From assembly GCA_963691655.1 (NCBI GenBank), contig OY829329.1, positions 80,718,613-80,782,612 of the forward strand: a DNA stretch of 64,000 nucleotides, written 5' to 3'. The translations under genes were made by a program, and so were the position numbers. The notes below the pieces were generated by a model. The model ran no database searches, had not been told where the DNA came from, and saw only the letters and a program-made list of their open reading frames with translations. This document shows, in pieces, positions 49,199-61,079 of this stretch. Source of the stretch: Toxonevra muliebris (Eukaryota; Arthropoda; Insecta; Diptera; Pallopteridae). Numbering within the stretch: position 1 is the first letter of the stretch; every line of letters begins with the position of its first letter.

Positions 49199-50694
49199 TT
49201 AGAGATGTCAGTTCCGGGATCCCGGGATTTGCTCTATAATTTTACTCAAAACCCCCAGCCACTACTCCCAACTATCTGTTTCGCTGAAGATTGCAGACTA
49301 CTTTTGCTTATGTTGGTAAATGAACACCTAGGCTGTTTAACACCGCAGGATCTGCTTTTATTTATTAATAAATCTGGTAGATTTAAAGAATAGCAAAAAA
49401 ACGTTTGCTACTTTTGCATAATTATGACTGAATGCGCGAAGAATTCTACACAACGCCCTTAAAAATACAGATTCATTCTTTGTTCATTTTTGGAGCTGCA
49501 ATGAAGAAATCGGGAGCTTATTACCCGATTTATTTCTCATTATAAACTCTTGCACACACAAATAAATATTTTTATTCTTTATTTTCGAATGCATTATTCA
49601 GCAAATCTGTCCTGGTTAATGCAATTCGTGAATTCAATGCAAAACGAAAATATGTTTTTCAAACTAAATATTAAGCACGCCAAAACGTGCTAAAGTAACA
49701 GTACCCAGCGTGTACTCCAATAAGGTTCTGACTATAGTACGACTATCGGATACTACTATAGTTTTATAGTAGACCCGATGCTGAGGCTGTTATGCAATGG
49801 TCGAGTGGTTAAGGTATAGGACTAACAATAGTACCAGGTTCAAATCTAACTCCGCGTAAGTTGATTTCATAAAAATTGTAAATAATAATTTCTGATAAAA
49901 TGTGGAATATAAAATAAAATAAATTTAAATAAATGAAAATAAATATAAAATAAATACCGTATTCAATAAAAGCGATTGTTGTATAGAATCTTTTTTTTTT
50001 TAGTTGTATAAAATCTTTATTTCTATGGATGAATAGTTTGTTGGGCTTTTTCGAACCTAAATTTATTCAATTTAAATTAGAAAAAAGTTAGTACTTCTAC
50101 ATTGTACAATGAGATCTTGATTTTATATAATAAATTTTCTAAAACAACTTCAAATTTCTTTCAAATATTTTTATTTTTTTTTCATTTCGATAGATCTACT
50201 TTGTTTTTTCAAATTTGTTTGTGTAATAGTAAGTGCTTCGATAGACTGTTAGGCCATATGAATTTTGGAACATTCGGGGTTTATGGGTAGTTGACAGATT
50301 GATAAAGTCAACCGAAAGTTCTTGCTCTTTTTTTTCGTCAATTCTGGAGAAACTCTTTTTTTTAATCTATGTAAAAATTTAAGATGGGCGATGCGGATCG
50401 AGAAACTGTCAAAAATGTAATAGACAGCGTTTAACGTGTATCTATTCTAAGTAAGTAGAACACGACACAAATTAAGATTTTTTTTGGCATTCCAGGTAAA
50501 ATTTCATAGAACAATGATTATATACATCACAGAATACTCACACTGTCACAAAGAGAGATCGAACCATGGATGATTTAAAAACAAAAATAGATCAAACTAT
50601 GATTTTTAATTTTTAATTTTTTAATCATGGCATCCCGGGATTATAATGTGAATACTGAAAATCCCGAAAAATTTTTTTGAAACGACTTCCCTAA
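49199..50694. mobile_element. Possible hAT-like element, ~1.5 kb, SINE inserted
   Basis: The left end TTAGAGATGTCAGTTCCGGG with palindromic CCGGGATCCCGG may pair with the right end ATCCCGAAAAATTTTTTTGA, CGACTTCCCTAA (reverse complement TTAGGGAAGTCG). The inner motif ATCCCGGGAT recurs at 50633-50642. No 8-bp duplication is visible (TCACATGT versus ATATTTAC) and no transposase is readable. The ends may be coincidental. A tRNA-derived SINE lies between them at 49.8 kb. Confidence 0.25.
49785..49960 (+). mobile_element. tRNA-derived SINE or tRNA pseudogene with A/T-rich tail
   Basis: The A box TGGTCGAGTGG (49798-49808, followed by TTAAGG) and B box GGTTCAAATCT (49837-49847; last base off consensus) have tRNA-like spacing, and the head resembles a serine/leucine-type tRNA. 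The acceptor and T stems do not pair, so it is not a functional tRNA. The body continues about 60 nt and ends in an AAATAAA-rich tail (about 49907-49957), as SINEs do. It is unrelated in sequence to the SINE pair at 34.2 and 62.7 kb. Confidence 0.5.
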
Positions 50695-50699
50695 TATTT

Positions 50700-53230
50700 A
50701 CGTACATATCAGTATCAGTTTGAAATTTGATGCTAAAAGCATCACAAATAAAAATGTGAATGTGTACGTACGGGAATCATGTCGATACTCTTTCAACTCT
50801 TTTTACTCTTCAGTTTAATTTAATATTTTTCAAACATTTACATGCATTTTTCATTAAAAAAATGCTCATCGAATTAATCTTCCGTTTGGATATTAATACA
50901 AGTATAGATTCCTTTTTGTAGAAATGCTTACTAAAATGCAACATTGTAGCAAGAATGTAACTAATTATCAATAAAAACACATTAAATTTTACACTCTAAA
51001 AAGGTAAAGAGTTACCATTGAATTACTTCAGAGAATTAAAAAAAAAAACACATTTCGAAAAAAGAGAATAAATTAATGAAAAATCGCAGAGAAATTCCAT
51101 CGAAGATAAATGAAAAACTTCATTAAAATTACGGGAAAGTTGGACATGAGCATCAATCAAACTTAATCCGATTGTCATAATAAAACGTCATACATACATA
51201 TGAGCAGGAATACAAATACGTCCGCCGCCATCACCCATTCATGCAAATACTTCAGATTAAGCCGTGTCATTCGCGCGGATGCCACGAAGATGCAGCTGAA
51301 ACTGCTGCACACCATATTTGCGATGGGCAGAAAACTCAATTAACCAAATGAGAGTTACAAAAAAATCGTTCTTATAGGAAATTAAAGGAAATGATTTTAC
51401 GACTGAATTGTTGCACATGAACGTTATGAAAATAAGCCTTCCCGTGTAGGGTAGAGAAGACGGTAGGAATGTGGATGCGGATGTTTGTATATGCTACTCA
51501 AATTGCTACTCGTGCGCTGTGAAATTTATCGTTATAAGTTTATCAATATCCGTTTCATGTCACTGCATGTGTGTGTGTGTGTATGTGAACACATAAAGCA
51601 ATAATTTCAGCTTGTGAGTTATTTATTTGAATCCTTCTGAGCATTCAGTTAATGACTCTTTTCGTTCATAATTACCGTTTAAATATTTGTAATTTCATAT
51701 AATTCTTGCATATGAGCATCCATACTGAAGCATGAGCATTTATATTTTGAAATTTGGGAGAACGATAATGTGGAGTGCATCCATATATGGCTCATTCTAG
51801 CGTTTGCTTTGTTGAAATGGAAGAAAACCCGGCTAAATATACATAGTTCGAAAATTAAAAAAGGGTACAAAAAATTATACATATGTCAAATTAACCGTGG
51901 CTGATAAAAAAAAACATCTTCTGTAGGCTGATAAGGTTCCCGGGTAGCTAATATACAAAATCCACCTACAATTCGATCTAATTTTACTTTAAGAAGTTAA
52001 GAGAACATTTATATCAGAACTTAACGTTTTTAAAACATGTAGTTATCAATTTTATTTTGAAATATTTCATAGCAATTTCCCAAATTTACCTACTTATATT
52101 TCGCACCAATAGCCAAAAATTGTTCAATGGCAATAGTTACTTGTTTTTGAAAAATAAGCAATTGAATTTAAAGTTTCAGTGGTTGTCATTATAGTATTGA
52201 AAAAATTTGCTTTCAACGAAGTAGCCACAGTTTGTTCCTATGTGCCATAGAAAAATAAAAATGCGATCCTTCTGCCTTCTGTGCAAAGGACTCTTGGTAT
52301 TGAAAACAATGTTAGGGGAAAACCAAAGAATATTTTATATGGCAATAAAAGTAAAGGTGGCGTTGATTCGAAATTCTATTGAGCTTGTCGTTGGAAACCC
52401 CAAAACTTCAAGCAACGTTGAACCCTCACAACAAAACAGCTGCTTCATTTGTAAGTCTTTATAAATGTAACAAAAAAAAAAAACCAGAAAATCTTGCAAT
52501 ATTTGTTGAAATAGAGTTTGAGGCGAACATTCAAGCATCAATCCCCTGTGCAACACTTACGCCCAAACTTAAATATATTTGTATTACACAATATTTGTCA
52601 CTTTTTAAATGTGTTAGTTTACCACATTTTCATGTTTTTCTGAGATATAAACATTAAAAAAAATTTAGGTACCCAGGTACCTTATTTTTCAATTTTTGTT
52701 ATAAAATAACCAAGGAAATTATAATTTTGGACTTCAAATAAAGTCTTTAGAGATGTCACGAGGACTCAGCCAAGTAAAACCCATATTTCGAGAAATAACA
52801 CAGTTTAAAAACCATATAGGGTTACAAATAATTTTAATCATTGATTGATCATAGAAGAAAGTTGAAAATTTTGGTATTTCAACTTACCTCTTTTTAAAAA
52901 ATTGCACACTATAAGCAGAATGACTGCTTCTTTTATGGCAAAACAGCCCATGGAGGGCTTAGACCAAGATTTTTGCATCCATTCACGCTGTGTGAGTTAT
53001 ATTTGTACACGAATGGAAGGAACTTTCAGTTCTATGCCGAATCCGAATAACTAAGTGAAAAGCTTTTCTTATGAAATTTTGACGCTTGGAAGTTTGGCAT
53101 TGCAGTGTGGTGGAGTGAAAAAAATTTGTATTTAACCACCACCGCTTTTTTGATCAAAATACCGCGTTTATACTAAGAACAAAATATAAAATTTAAATTT
53201 TCAACCCTTCAAATTTATCGGTGTATAACT
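50700..53230. other. Non-coding stretch
   Basis: No gene is supported. It has (GT)n at 51569-51586 and AT-rich DNA; the opposed frames at 52240-52657 have no domain. AGGTACCCAGGTACCT (about 52667) is a short near-palindrome. Confidence 0.45.
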
Positions 53231-53234
53231 TAAA

Positions 53235-53520
53235 AATGAGGGATTTTTTTTTTTGGACAAAAATATAGTTTTATTTCAACAAATTGAATGAATATATTAT
53301 TCAGAGTAGTGTAAATCGAAAGCTATGACATTTTGCCACCTTTCAGGTAATTTATGGATTCCTTGCCAAAAAAAAGTCCATCTTTTGTGACTATGAATGA
53401 ATCAATCCAATTTTTGATTCAACTTAAGTAGAGCGTATTCCAGAAAGGATATTCTGCATCTATCGAAATAAGTGATAATCAGATGGAGCAAAGTCTTCAA
53501 GTTATACAACCAATATCGAT
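53235..53520 (-). mobile_element. Mariner transposase C-terminal relic
   Basis: Minus-strand pieces read EDFAPSDYHLFR, MQNILSGIRST, VESKIGLIHS, QKMDFF, then GIHKLPERWQNVIAFD. This is the mariner C-terminus in order: (P)DLAPSDYHLFRSMQ with the third catalytic Asp of D34D, then the GIxKLPERWxKVIxxDGxYF ending. Several stops and frame changes separate the pieces, so it is a dead copy. Its N-terminal half should lie above 53520 but is not readable, and no inverted repeats were identified. Confidence 0.7.
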
Positions 53521-53524
53521 CGGA

Positions 53525-56285
53525 ATGAAAAACGTCAGAGAGAACAATGGCAACACAGTGCGAGTACACTTTTGATAGAAGTGGATTCCGATCGTCAAAT
53601 ATAACTTTAAAATATTCATGCTTTGATTTCTATAAATACCTCAGAAGAAGGCCGGAATTGTTTCATTTCTTGTTAATGTTTTTTGAATAAAATTGATGCC
53701 GCGAAGTACACAGTTCTTTCGAATCGATTTACTGTTTTTTAAACATTTTTGGTAGAAGTTTACAGTTTTTGGTTCAAAAAAAGATACGAGCGTTATTGAT
53801 GGTGATGAGGATTACTTCATAGCAAATTTTGGAAGCTTTAAAATTACATACTTAGGCTATAGTTTGATTTTAAGCAAACATTTTTAAAATACCAAGCAAT
53901 AAGACAAAAAAAAGGTAACAATTTAAACGCGCAAAGTAAAACTTATAAATGCATGAATGAATATTTCAAGAGCAAACGCTCACAAGGGTGCAATAGAAAA
54001 ATAACATTAGAATGTGCTCAATGGTTATTGAAACTACTCGTGTGTATGCGTGTTTGTGTATGTATGTGCCAGCAAAGTTTTTCCATTTTGTTGTCTTTCA
54101 CTGCCACCGTCATTGTAGCTGTAGTTTTCTTTTGCAGAAAGTTGCTCTTTTAGTTTATTTTCATTTTTTTTTATACCACAAACTTTTGTTGTCTTGATTG
54201 CATTTTTAGCTGTTTTGATTTGTTAGCAAATGCCGTTATTGTTGGCATAAACTTTTCGCTGTAGTTGTTGTTCTCAGATATTAACAAACAAAAGTGAACT
54301 TTGAAAAAATTAAAACGAAATTGAAATTTATTCATGTAAAAGCGAATTTTTGCATTGGCGTATGAAAATAAATAAAAAATATTGAAATTATAGGAAAGCA
54401 ATAAATTTCCTTTGCGTAATACGAAAAAAGAATGTGGAAGCAGTAAGGAAACTTAATACCATGCCTAAATGGTAGGTAGTAGGGAAATATTTTTATAATT
54501 CGTTTTCATTTTCCCGTGAATACAAATTTCAACAAATAAAGGCTAAAGACCAGGACCCATGTGCCACAATAAACTTAAAAGAATAAATTTTAAAAAAGAC
54601 TATCTATTGAATTACATACGAGTGAGTAACAATAACTTCAAGTGTTTGAATTTATCTGGAATTCCCTAGTTTCGTGGCATGCCTTTGTGGTGGTGGTCAT
54701 GTTCAATTGTTGCATTTGAATAAATAACAATTTATTTGACATATTGCATTACATTTCTACTGCCTAATTGACTGTTTGTCGGTCTACCTGCCGCTTGTAT
54801 GTGTGTGCGAGCAGCCACCAACAAGTATTCTTTGCTTTGTGTCAGCATGTTCGCCTGCATCTACACTCAAATATGCTCACATGAAGTCCGTGTTTGGTCA
54901 ATGCATTTTCTGGTTTCCATACTTTCCCTTTTGTTTTTTTTTTCATTCGTATTGGTAGGATATGTTGCTATTTTTACCAAAACACAACAGTTCAATTACA
55001 ACAGATGCACGAGCACATATATTCAGGTGTTTACTGGCCTTAATTTAAGTGCTACTAACATTTTCATCTTTTGCATTAGTCCGAAAAGGAATGAAGGAAG
55101 AGGTGACAAAAGCAACAGCTAATGGTGTTTAGACAATGCGATTGTCGGTTGTCTCTTTTCCCTTTCTCTTTGCATCCAGTTATTGCAATGTGACATTGTT
55201 GTTTTATTTACTAGCACTAGCACATAATAGGTAGACATTGACTTGCTGTGTTTTTTCATTATTGCATGTAGTAGAAGTTACGAGTATTTCTCTATAGCTG
55301 GCAATTTTTCTGTTTGTTTATCCTTTCGTTATTCATTCAATGTTTAGCAAGTGCAACAACTGAAACAATTCAATTTCAATTTATGCATTGCCAAGAATTC
55401 ACACACTTACACCTGCACACATACTCATACAAACGCTGATGCCATGTTACCTTATGATTGAATTATGGTGGTTTCACTTTTCATGCTATTGTAGTTTAAA
55501 TTTAAGATTTGAGGTTTTGTTTGTAACCAGCATCCAGCATCCGAAGCGAGAACGATACGTTCACTTTTCATACTACCATATATTTAGTACTTACTATTTA
55601 CAACAACAATTACTATGTGGGAAAATTTCCATAATCAGTTTTTGTGAAACTGATGTTTGAAGTAAGACTACAGTTCCTCATATGAAAAATGACAATTTTT
55701 AAGTATTTTGTAAAGTTATTTTAATACACATTAATGTCGAGTTTATTTGTTAGGTTATTTAATCGTTAATAACTTGTAAAATACTGAATTTTGAGTAATT
55801 ATTCCCAGCATATTAACTTTGTTGTCTTTCAAGTTAAGTCAAAACCCTAAATGTAAAATTTTTGCGCTAAGTCTTTTACACTTTTCTTTAAAACAAGGGC
55901 TTTAACTTATTACTAAGTGGAAATTTTTTTTATCAAATATGCTTACAAAGAATAAGAGAATATGAAAATTAAAACTTGAAGAAAAACCAAAGGTTTTTTT
56001 AACCTTTAATAAGAGATAAACAAAAAATTGTAGAGATATGAAATTTGGTATTATAATTGTGGAAGTCTTAATTAACTATGATTTCAACACTAAAGGTTTT
56101 TATCAAGCCCTATTAAAATTCGACCGTCAAAGGGTTAATAGAGAGCTGCGCGTCTACGGAGTCTGCTATATTCTTAGAAAGTAAAACTACATTGTAAACA
56201 TTTTAAATTGAACGCAGATGCTTAATTCATAGTATTTGTAAGCGTATGTATCTTCCCTGACAAGCAAAATCTCTCATACTAAGCG
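53525..56285. other. Non-coding stretch
   Basis: The first ~200 bp may be further diverged mariner DNA. The remainder is AT-rich with no supported gene; frames at 53953-54197 and 54776-55122 are rich in C/F/V and overlap in two frames of the same strand. Confidence 0.4.
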
Positions 56286-56299
56286 AAATAAATCTGAAG

Positions 56300-57809
56300 T
56301 AGGGATGGATATTTGCTGTATAATTATCGATATTATCGGAAAGCGACAGTATAGTTAACTATCGATAATTGCAACGACTTGATGATAATTATCGATAATT
56401 CCAAAATCTCTTTTCAGGCAATTTTTATTATCAAACAAAAACACTACATATTCTAAATTATTTTATTCTGGTGTACCTTAGGTAAACCATTTTCGAAATT
56501 TGTTATTTTTTTAACGGGCAATCAACACACAAAGTAAAATACTATTAAAAATGAAGAACATTGCGCTGTTTGGGAAGATAGATATGAGAAGGAGGAAAGA
56601 GGAAAAGCCTCCATCAACATTCATTTTGAAGTTGATATTCCATAAACGTGCAGTGCGACAGAAAAAAGTTCTGGGAACACATGAACTCATTTTTGAAGAA
56701 CATCTACCATGGAAATAATAAAGAAATGCAGGCGACATTTCTGCGTTACTTCAAGGAGTCAATAGAGCTGGAAACCCTACTGTCTCCTATTAGCTTTATC
56801 GCTTAATGTTGAAAACGGTCTAAGAGCCCAAGCTTTGTTGTTTTTTTTTAATCTTGAATCCAAAGTCTATAAGTAGCTGTTACCCATTTCCGCTTTCTGC
56901 TTTTCGTGGATTAGACAAAATGTTAGTAGATACCTTCTTCCAATAAGCGCTTCACATGATAATGAAAATCTCCCCTTGCCTGTAATTAAAAGGTTTAAGT
57001 TAATGGACCTGCGGGTCTAGCGCTCTTGAATTTGACGGGTTTTTAGGATTCATTTTTTTAAATGAAATAATGAGCAATAGTATTAAAACTTTGTAAATAT
57101 ATTTTATTATTTTAAAAATATATAAAAATAATAATAAAAAAAAAAATTATAATTTTAAGTAAACTAAAATTGGTGTTACAGTTGCCCCTCAAGCAAACCG
57201 ATCTTACTGGTGGGACATGTTTTGGGTTTGCCACTGATATATAAAAAAAAAAGAAGTTACAATCAGTATGAGTGTAGTTATCGCAGGAACTAAAATGGAA
57301 AAAAAATTGACAAAATGGCGCGTTGTTGAAATTTACGTTACGAAAACAGACCGTTTTTGTATATAAAAAGAAAGAAGTATTCAACGTTTTTTAGTTTCGC
57401 GATAATCACTGGTTTACTGAATAATAAATTAAAATTGGAGACGAATCGGTAGAGTAGTTTTTGTTTTTTATCTCTCACCGTGCAGAAAAATATAGTTTCG
57501 AGATAAATGAGTTTAAACTTCAGTCGGCCCTTTTACTTGCTTCAGCGCTCACCTACTAAATAGGCTGTAGAAGTCGAAATACTGGAAATATTGATACGAA
57601 AACAAAACCGCATACTTTTAAAAGCCTATACTTTTGAAATATGAAAAAAAAAAAATCAATTTTTTGAAAAATCTAGACCAGAAGATGGCCTTAAGCTAAA
57701 TTTTGCAAGGTTTTAAGTTTGAGTCCTGCAAAGTTTAAATAGGTGAAAATTTTTGCTTCGATAATTGTCGATAGTTGTTAAATTTTTTTTAACGATGTTC
57801 CCATCCCTA
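56300..57809. mobile_element. hAT-like transposon, 1510 bp, with 8-bp target duplication
   Basis: The element begins TAGGGATGGATAT and ends CCATCCCTA (reverse complement TAGGGATGGGAAC), giving 9-bp perfect terminal repeats. The flanks are ATCTGAAG (56292-56299) and GTCTGAAG (57810-57817), a 7/8 match expected of an aged 8-bp hAT duplication. Subterminal ATCGATAATT/TATCGATA motifs cluster at the left (56327-56400) and recur inverted at the right (CGATAATTGTCGATAG, 57760-57775), typical of hAT transposase binding arrays. The interior lacks a readable transposase; ORFs there are short and unrecognised. It is probably a non-autonomous or badly decayed element. Confidence 0.7.
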
Positions 57810-57819
57810 GTCTGAAGGG

Positions 57820-58660
57820 ACTCACATTGCCAGCGCGCTATCAAATACATAAAAGCTAAATTGCTCATATTTCGGCACACTCTATTAAAATGGCGACATT
57901 AGCTCTTCTCGTTTTCAGCGTCCTCAACCCGACGAGTATGCACAAGCGTATTCTTTATTTCTCTTTTTGCGGTCGCCCAGATATATTTTCCTTGAATTCC
58001 TATAATTGTCGAGCGCATAAATGTTTGTATGAAGTTTGTGGGCAATTTTTAGCAAACTTTATTTTCTTTGTCATGAAATATGTATCCATAAAGGCAAAAT
58101 CTTCAAAAAAAAAAAAACGGAAGTATTAAAAACCAAAAATTTGTGCAAAAGTTTTGGAATAGTGAACGAATGAAATTAGGTTGAGCCAACAAAAAATGCA
58201 AAAGAGTTTGAAAATGAAACGGATGCGGGATGGAAATTTATTTTACGCATTTAAGATAATGAAAATTGTTGTTTTTTTAATTTGGTTGGCCACTTCAATT
58301 TAAATTTGAATTAGGGACTTTTATGTACGAATATTTTAGCTCTAAACCAGTTATATTTGCAGAGAATTGCATTCTAAAGCGCTTCGAAACCTTCAATTTG
58401 AAGCAGATTAGTGCCAAAAAGTTGCCTCAATAAAAACAGAAGCAACCGAATATTTTTTCAATTAAGCATTTACAGGGATATAGTAGTGTATATGTCTATA
58501 TGTAAAGAGTTGCCGGATATCCATGGGAAAAATGTAGGTAAATTAAATTTTTTGTTCAATTTTAGCTTGAAACTAGATTTAGATTTTTGCATGTAATTAA
58601 ACTGTAACCTTTGAAAAATTTATTGCATAGCCAAATAGAAACAGCTTGATATCAAAACTT
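57820..58660. other. Non-coding stretch
   Basis: AT-rich with no supported gene. The 79-codon plus frame at 57890-58129 has no recognisable domain and ends in lysine codons from an A-run. Confidence 0.45.
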
Positions 58661-58664
58661 TTTG

Positions 58665-59260
58665 TTAGGTTAGGTTAGATTAGGGTGGTTAATGAGCACA
58701 AAATAACGGTATGACCGAAGTTTACAACAGGAAACTCTCTTAGATCAGCATTAGCAAGGTAAGTGTAACGGTTAACCCTAATTGGTCAGTGACTTATACT
58801 GCTAGCCGATAATCAAACTACTTCAATTCGGGTCCTCGGGAATAGGTTTTTGATTCTTGCAGCTGTACAGGTGAACCAGAACTCCTTGGATATTTGAAGT
58901 GTGTGTCTCTTATCCCTCCTGCAGTTACCCGAACAAATTGTAGAGGAAGAAGAGCCTTTTCACGTATGAGGTCTGCTGAGATGAGCCTTGTTTGGAAAGT
59001 GAATTGGCCCATTCATTCCTTCGCGATTCTATGATCTGGAACGAAAATAAGTGGAATGTTCACTATGTTTCCTTGCACTGTCAGACTAGTTTGACACTAA
59101 ATGCTTTGATTGTTGCTTGTCTATCAGAGAATATGCCAATGATTTGGTTGAAACGTCTGTCGGTTATTAGATATGACACGCCTTCGTGATTGCTATAATA
59201 GAAATTTTGCCTGGAAGGTAGGTGCAGTGCTTGGGAGACAAAACGATTGATGTATATTCT
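58665..59260 (-). mobile_element. LINE relic: RNase H region, with TTAGG-type 3' tail
   Basis: Minus-strand translation at the high-coordinate end reads RRFNQIIGIFSDRQATIKAF, SVKLV, matching the LINE RNase H motif (IxIFSDSQAAIKAL). Further down are SKEFWFTCTAARIKNLFPRT and SASSISHWPIRVNRYTYLA, diverged equivalents of the ORF2 tail (..ITGHxxIGxHAxRL..). Stops and frameshifts throughout make it defunct. On the minus strand it ends CACCCTAATCTAACCTAACC, very like the 3' tail of the SINE at 62.7 kb (CACTCCAACCTAACCTAACC). Whether that tail belongs to the LINE or to a separate SINE scrap is unclear. Confidence 0.55.
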
Positions 59261-59264
59261 TATT

Positions 59265-60845
59265 CTTCTGATGGCTTCAAATTGCTTAAATAATAACTTA
59301 AACTTTTTGTTTTCTCCTCTGTAGAAAAACAAATACAAAGTTTCTACTACTCTCATTTTTGTTGTTGATTTCTTTTGCTGCCTTTGTATTATTAAGAAAT
59401 TTGAAAAAAGTTAAAAATAAAGGAACACGGAAAATCGCATTATCATCATGAGTAATAAAACACGCGTTTTTTATATAAATAATATATGTATATGTATATC
59501 CTTCTTGTTCTTTTCCTTTTAACACAAGCGTGCATGAAATTACGTAATTCACTGAATCATTTGATGGAATATGCAGACATTTTGTAATCATTAATTTTCA
59601 TATACCAGCAGAAAAAAATAATCATCATTAGGCAAAAAGAAAGAAAGAAACTGAGCAGAGAAAATTATTGAAAGAAATAGAAAATAAGGGGAAAGGAAAT
59701 GACAAGTTCCGCTAATTTGAAAATTAAAATTCCACTTTGAAGTCGCAAATATAAGCCATTAAAGCTATTCGCATTTATTTTTGTAATATTTTAATGTAAT
59801 GTATGCTCATACATACTTTCCATTGATATCAAGTACTTTCGTCAACTTTTTAAAGTATATAACGCTTAAGTTTCTAATTATTATTACTGTTCTCCTTATA
59901 AATGTGCATGAAAAAGTAGAGTGGAGTGCAATATAAATCTCATTATCGTGCTAACTTGTAAACCTTCACCCTCTACCGCCCCTTCATTGCCAATAAAATT
60001 CAACGAATTAGTGCATTAAGCTGAAAATTCATGTTAACAGCGATTATAAAGATAATTCAATATGAATGTATGCGCATAATGGCATATCTCAAGGCATATG
60101 CAGACAAAATATGAATGGTTGGTACTTTATTGCGAGAGAGGGGAGTGGGGGAGGTCATGACGCTCTCCTGCTAGACAAACATGCTTGAAAGTATAGGTAA
60201 CGTTGTCATATGTATGTACGAATGAATATGTATTAAGATCATATGAGTGCGTAATAAAGCTTAGAATATTCCAATTAGGAATATGCAAATGTGATTACAC
60301 TTTCTCTTCCTCTCCCTCTCTCTGCAAAGCGGCAAAAGTTTTAACGCACTTTTATGTACGACATTAATTTAATGACAAAAGTTTTGCGGTTAAAGAAAAT
60401 CCTTCCTTCGCAGAGAATCCTATGTGAACAAATTTTTTATTCGGCGAAACTCTCACTGATTCACTTTCACATCGATGTCGATGATGAAGACGATGGCGAT
60501 GATGCCAATGATAATAATGGCAGGCATTCGCTGTTGGGACTAAAAAAGTAGAAGGAAGAACTTGTATGCTGTCTGTTGTGTGCTGGTTTACTGATAAGCT
60601 TAATAACGCACGAGTTGGATAGGAGGTATGTATGATGATTTGAGACTTAGCAGTTTATTATCGTTGTGAATGTTATGAAATTTAGCAAAACTGATATTTT
60701 ATGAATATGTGTATGCAGAGTATAAATTGATAAGAGCAGACTGCATTTCTTGTTGGAATTATGAAAGGCGGGATTGGGATTGGAGGGTGTTGAAATGAAG
60801 ATCATAATAGTGTATAGTAAGTGCGGTCTTAGAGATAGTTAAATT
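59265..60845. other. Non-coding stretch with a GAT-type run
   Basis: No gene is supported. A GATGTCGATGATGAAGACGA repeat region (about 60475-60515) would encode D/E/N-rich sequence within a 65-codon frame, most likely a microsatellite artefact. Confidence 0.45.
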
Positions 60846-60849
60846 AGTT

Positions 60850-61075
60850 CTGTGTGTGTAATACACACGGCGGAAATTAACACTATTTACATTGAGTGAG
60901 TTGAATGACTTAGTAGAGCAAAAGAGAAAGGGCTCCGATCTTGTGAGAGATGGAAGGGAGAGGTAACATTTATTTTTAAAAAATTTCCATTCCCATACAT
61001 TCCGCATAAGAAGTTGGTCGGAATTTATAATAGCCTCCAAAGCAGAGAATATCATTTGAAACAACAAAGCAAGGA
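60850..61075 (+). repeat. Dispersed repeat, copy B
   Basis: The partner of 5476-5625 in the same orientation: CTGTGTGTGTAATACACACG, GGCGGAAAT, AGAGAAAGGGCTCCGATCTT, GTGAGAGATGGAAGGGAGAG, then CAGAGAATATCATTTGAAA. It contains about 70 extra bases relative to copy A. No coding potential; family unknown. Confidence 0.5.
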
Positions 61076-61079
61076 TACC

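Noticed and set aside
60354..60551. Exon encoding an acidic D/E/N-rich stretch
   Set aside because: The acidic run comes from a degenerate GAT microsatellite; no splice-site or homology support.
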